Notes under the pieces: generated by a model
Told to the model about the DNA's origin: nothing
Database searches by the model: none
The model's input: the letters and a program-made list of their open reading frames with translations, nothing else
Shown here: in pieces, positions 61,027 to 64,000 of the stretch
How positions within the stretch are numbered: the first letter of the stretch is position 1
How the letters are laid out: each line of letters starts with the position of its first letter
Assembly (NCBI RefSeq): GCF_000695685.1
Contig: NZ_JFFR01000020.1
Coordinates: forward strand, 1 to 64,000
DNA from: Vibrio fortis
GTDB lineage: Bacteria; Pseudomonadota; Gammaproteobacteria; Enterobacterales; Vibrionaceae
Reading direction: 5' to 3'
DNA length: 64,000 bases
Translations under genes and position numbers: made by a program

Positions 61027-61085
61027 CGGTCAACACTACCCGAAGCATATAACCGTCAAAGAGACAAAATAACAAAGGATTGATA

Positions 61086-62789
61086 ATGGCGACGATATCC
61101 CGACAGGCATATGCCGAGATGTTTGGGCCAACAATCGGCGACCGCGTGCGTCTTGCAGATACCGATTTATGGCTAGAAGTAGAAAAGGATTACACCGTTT
61201 ACGGTGACGAAGTGAAGTTTGGTGGCGGTAAAGTGATTCGTGATGGCATGGGACAGAGCCAGCGAGTGAGCGCAGAAACGCCAGACCTTGTGATCACCAA
61301 TGCCGTCGTACTCGATTACTGGGGCATCGTAAAAGCCGATGTTGCGATTAAAGATGGTCGCATTCAGGCGCTCGGTAAAGCGGGCAACCCAGACGTACAG
61401 CCGGGCGTTGACATAGTAATTGGTCCGGGCACGGAAATTTTAGCTGGTGAGGGCGCAATCCTGACGGCTGGTGGCATTGACTCACACATTCATTTTATTT
61501 GCCCGCAGCAGATTGAAGAGGCGTTGGCGTCTGGTGTCACAACCATGATCGGTGGTGGTACTGGCCCTAATACCGGTACCAATGCTACGACCTGTACGCC
61601 GGGGCCGTGGAACATGCACCGTATGTTGGAAGCCTTAGACGAATATCCAATGAACTTTGGCTTACTCGGCAAGGGTAATGCCAGCCAACCAGAAGCACTA
61701 CGCGAGCAAGTGGCTGCGGGGGCGGTGGGCTTAAAGCTGCATGAAGACTGGGGGACAACACCTGCATCGATTGATACGTGTTTAAGTGTTGCCGATGAAA
61801 TGGATGTACAAGTGGCGATTCATACTGACACCTTGAACGAATCAGGCTTTGTGGAATCGACACTCGGTGCAATTGGTGATCGCGTTATCCATACCTACCA
61901 CACTGAAGGAGCAGGTGGCGGTCATGCGCCCGATATCATTCGGGCTGCAGGTGAACCAAATGTATTGCCGTCATCAACCAACCCAACAAGGCCTTACACC
62001 GTCAATACCGTTGATGAGCATTTAGATATGCTGATGGTGTGTCACCACCTTTCTCCGTCGATTGCTGAGGATGTCGCATTTGCTGAGTCTCGTATCCGCC
62101 GTGAAACCATCGCTGCTGAAGACATATTGCACGATCTCGGTGCGTTCTCGATGATTGCATCGGATTCACAAGCGATGGGACGAGTAGGCGAGGTGGTCAC
62201 TCGTACTTGGCAAACCGCGCACAAGATGAAAGTGCAGCGTGGCAGCCTAGAGGAGGATTCAGACTACAGCGATAACTTCCGTCTGCGTCGCTACATTGCA
62301 AAGTACACCATCAACCCTGCCATCACTCACGGCATGGCGCATGAAATTGGCTCAATTGAAGAAGGTAAGTTGGCTGACCTTGTGTTGTGGAAACCAGCCT
62401 TTTTTGGTGTGAAGCCAAGTGTAATCCTGAAAGGCGGCATGATAGCAATGGCTCCGATGGGCGACCCTAATGCCTCTATCCCAACGCCACAGCCTGTGCA
62501 CTACCGCTCTATGTTTGGTAGCTCGGGTAAGGCAAGTCAAAACACCTCAATGCTATTTGTTTCTAAAGAAGCCAAGGCGCAAAACATTGATAAGCAGCTT
62601 GGGCTGAAGAGCCTGATTGGTGTGGTCAGTAATTGTCGCAACATCAGTAAAGCAGACATGAAGCTCAACGATTGGATGCCGAAGATCGAGGTGGATTCAC
62701 AAACCTATCAAGTACGAGCCGATGGCAAGCTGCTTGAGTGTGAGCCGGCCAAAGAGCTGCCGATGGCACAGCGTTACTTCTTGTTTTAA
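61086..62789 (+). CDS. ureC: Urease subunit alpha
   Basis: The catalytic alpha subunit, a nickel amidohydrolase that splits urea into ammonia and carbamate. At 567 residues it is the length of Klebsiella UreC, and its key residues fall at identical positions. These are H134 and H136 (HIHF), carbamylated K217 and H219 (GLKLHEDWG), H246, H272, C319 and H320 of the flap (VCHHL), and D360. All nickel ligands are intact, so the enzyme should be active. AAGGA precedes the ATG; a TTG two codons earlier is less likely. The last codons form the first unit of a 15-bp tandem repeat. Confidence 0.98.
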   Translation: MATISRQAYAEMFGPTIGDRVRLADTDLWLEVEKDYTVYGDEVKFGGGKVIRDGMGQSQRVSAETPDLVITNAVVLDYWGIVKADVAIKDGRIQALGKAGNPDVQPGVDIVIGPGTEILAGEGAILTAGGIDSHIHFICPQQIEEALASGVTTMIGGGTGPNTGTNATTCTPGPWNMHRMLEALDEYPMNFGLLGKGNASQPEALREQVAAGAVGLKLHEDWGTTPASIDTCLSVADEMDVQVAIHTDTLNESGFVESTLGAIGDRVIHTYHTEGAGGGHAPDIIRAAGEPNVLPSSTNPTRPYTVNTVDEHLDMLMVCHHLSPSIAEDVAFAESRIRRETIAAEDILHDLGAFSMIASDSQAMGRVGEVVTRTWQTAHKMKVQRGSLEEDSDYSDNFRLRRYIAKYTINPAITHGMAHEIGSIEEGKLADLVLWKPAFFGVKPSVILKGGMIAMAPMGDPNASIPTPQPVHYRSMFGSSGKASQNTSMLFVSKEAKAQNIDKQLGLKSLIGVVSNCRNISKADMKLNDWMPKIEVDSQTYQVRADGKLLECEPAKELPMAQRYFLF

Positions 62790-62870
62790 GAAGAGTTGTT
62801 TTAAAGAAAATTATTTAGAGAGCTCTTGATTTGAACACTCTTGTTTTAAGAGCTCGGATTTTAATTCTAC
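62781..62870. repeat. Degenerate 15-bp tandem repeat between ureC and ureE
   Basis: Five to six units of 15 bases, the clearest being TTGTTTTAAGAAGAG (62781), TTGTTTTAAAGAAAA (62796), TTGATTTGAACACTC (62826) and TTGTTTTAAGAGCTC (62841). The first unit contains the last two codons and stop of ureC. Within it GAGCTCTT (62820-62827) and AAGAGCTC (62848-62855) form an 8-bp inverted repeat. Confidence 0.75.
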
Positions 62871-62914
62871 GCCTTACACAAGGCTATGAATCTCATATGG
62901 AGGTGAGTAATAAC

Positions 62915-63367
62915 ATGATTGAACTAACTCAAATTCAAGCAGAGCAGAGCACGACGCCCGATGGTTTTTTGAGCCTACCGATCGATAGTCGTATTAAGAG
63001 TCGTCTTAAAGTGACGCTCGATGATGGCCGCGATGCTGGTTTGTTTCTTCCTCGCGGACACATCCTACGTGGAGGCGAGCAGCTCACCAGTGAGTGTGGC
63101 TTAACGGTCGAAGTGAAAGCGGCACCAGAAACTCTTTCTACGGTGTATTGCGATGATGCGCACTTGCTGACTCGCGTGGCGTATCACCTAGGTAACCGAC
63201 ATGTTCCCCTACAAGTAGAGGCAGGCTGGGTTCGCTACCAGCACGACCATGTACTGGATGAAATGGTCGAGGGCTTGGGCGCAACAGTAACCACTGAAAA
63301 ACAACCTTTTGAACCAGAAGGTGGGGCTTATGGTGGGCGCTCTGGCGGTCATCACCACCATCACTAA
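62915..63367 (+). CDS. ureE: Urease nickel metallochaperone UreE
   Basis: UreE binds nickel and hands it to UreG for urease activation. The 150 residues contain the N-terminal peptide-binding domain (IELTQIQ, SRLKVTLDDGRDAGLFLPRG), the metal-binding domain (YHLGNRHVPLQVE, with YQHDHVLDEMVEGLG) and a C-terminal His tail (HHHHH) that can store extra nickel. The start MIELTQ follows a strong GGAGGTGA; an upstream ATG at 62831 adds 28 residues out of the tandem repeat region and is rejected. Confidence 0.96.
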   Translation: MIELTQIQAEQSTTPDGFLSLPIDSRIKSRLKVTLDDGRDAGLFLPRGHILRGGEQLTSECGLTVEVKAAPETLSTVYCDDAHLLTRVAYHLGNRHVPLQVEAGWVRYQHDHVLDEMVEGLGATVTTEKQPFEPEGGAYGGRSGGHHHHH

Positions 63368-63422
63368 CACATCTATTCCTAGATACAACCACGATTTAAA
63401 TAACAATAAAGCAAGGATTTCG

Positions 63423-64000
63423 CGATGAACTTTAAATACGCTACTGGCTTAACGACACTAACAATCGCTTCGCTAACAACACCAACATTGGCTTTCGCTC
63501 ACCCTGGACATGATCACGGCTCTCACTCATTTTTCTCTGGTCTAACGCACCCTGTTACCGGCGTCGATCATCTAATTATGCTGGTGGCATTTGGTATGTT
63601 GATTGGTGCGCTCTCTTATTCCAACAAGATTAAATCTGCTCTAGTCGGTGGCGGTCTTGTCTCTCTGATGGCGGGTCTATTGGTCGGTCAAGCAATGGGC
63701 TTCTCTGTCGTGGTTGAGCCTGCGATTATCGCTTCTCTATTTGTCGTAAGCCTATGTCTATGGCATGTGTTTTCACCTTCAACGACCAAGGTTAACAGCG
63801 TACTGGTGGTTTCAATCGGGTTCTTGTTCTTCCATGGTTACGCTCACGGCGTTGAAGCTGCGTCTGGTCTTGCACAGTTCGCGGCAGGCATGGGTGTAAG
63901 TGCTTTAGGGTTGATGGGCGTTGGTTATGTTGCCGGTAAGGCGCTGTATTCGAAATGGGCATCACTGGGTGTGGCTTCGCTAAGCGCGCTATTTTTAATG
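63423..64000 (+). CDS. HupE/UreJ-family nickel permease (cut by window end)
   Basis: An open frame that runs off the window. It encodes MNFKYATGL, a signal peptide ending LAFA, then the mature N-terminus HPGHDHGSHS, the family motif HPVTGVDHLIMLVAFG, and several membrane helices including FFHGYAHGVEAA. These are hallmarks of HupE/UreJ secondary nickel transporters. It follows ureE by 55 bases with AAGGA at 63413-63417, so it belongs to the urease operon. At least 192 residues are visible. ureF and ureG are not in the window and presumably lie beyond. Confidence 0.9.

Overview
The window is a stretch of a gammaproteobacterial chromosome, almost certainly Vibrionaceae (genus Vibrio). The grounds are protein sequences close to the E. 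coli forms but with Vibrio-type features (long PstC and PstA, an OxyR2/Prx2 pair), a strong preference for the CTA leucine codon in highly expressed genes, and a gene order (phoBR-pst, tgt-secDF, isc, ndk-rlmN-rodZ-ispG-hisS-bamB-der) that I recall from Vibrio chromosome 1. The species cannot be fixed from the sequence alone.

Layout. 1-500: end of an rRNA operon (3' part of 5S rRNA), tRNA-Asp, tRNA-Trp and a decayed partial copy of the tRNA-Trp/terminator unit. 760-5000: mepA, a small unknown gene, then yfhL-trhP and rdgC on the minus strand. 5100-17650: a phosphate cluster (phoB-phoR-pstS-like, ppk-ppx on the minus strand, pstC-pstA-pstB-phoU) with Pho-box-like sites before phoB and pstC. 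17670-21000: accessory surface genes (a small beta-barrel protein and a very short YadA-type trimeric autotransporter with 99-bp repeats), a LysR gene and cutC. 21260-24520: divergent prx2/oxyR2, then about 1 kb without a convincing protein gene that looks like a large structured RNA ending in an intrinsic terminator, then a CBS-domain gene. 24790-30440: queA, tgt, yajC, secD, secF. 30530-33920: orphan LysR gene, small lipoprotein, suhB, trmJ. 33940-39780: the isc iron-sulfur operon with two abutting IscR-type sites. 39980-53150: pepB, ndk, rlmN, rodZ, ispG, hisS, yfgM, bamB, der, a free-standing alanyl-tRNA editing protein, a GAF-GGDEF protein and yfgJ. 53290-64000: a urea block, urtABCDE-ureD then ureABC-ureE-hupE/ureJ, cut off by the window end.

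How the genes work together. PhoR/PhoB would sense phosphate through PstSCAB/PhoU and induce uptake, while Ppk and Ppx make and break polyphosphate. QueA and Tgt make queuosine in tRNA; TrhP, TrmJ and RlmN add other RNA modifications, and the radical or iron-sulfur steps depend on the isc products. The urea block couples import (UrtABCDE) to hydrolysis by a nickel urease (UreABC with UreD, UreE and a HupE/UreJ-type nickel permease); a sigma-54-like promoter with NtrC-like sites before urtA suggests induction by nitrogen limitation.

Most of the window is well-known housekeeping sequence. The items most worth a second look are the putative structured RNA at about 23440-23979, the 102-bp nested palindromic element at 41886-41987, the tRNA-Trp remnant, the alternative hairpins in the rodZ leader, the strong terminator between ureD and ureA, the 15-bp tandem repeats at the ends of ppx and ureC, and the small repeat-bearing trimeric autotransporter with an inverted repeat over its ribosome binding site.
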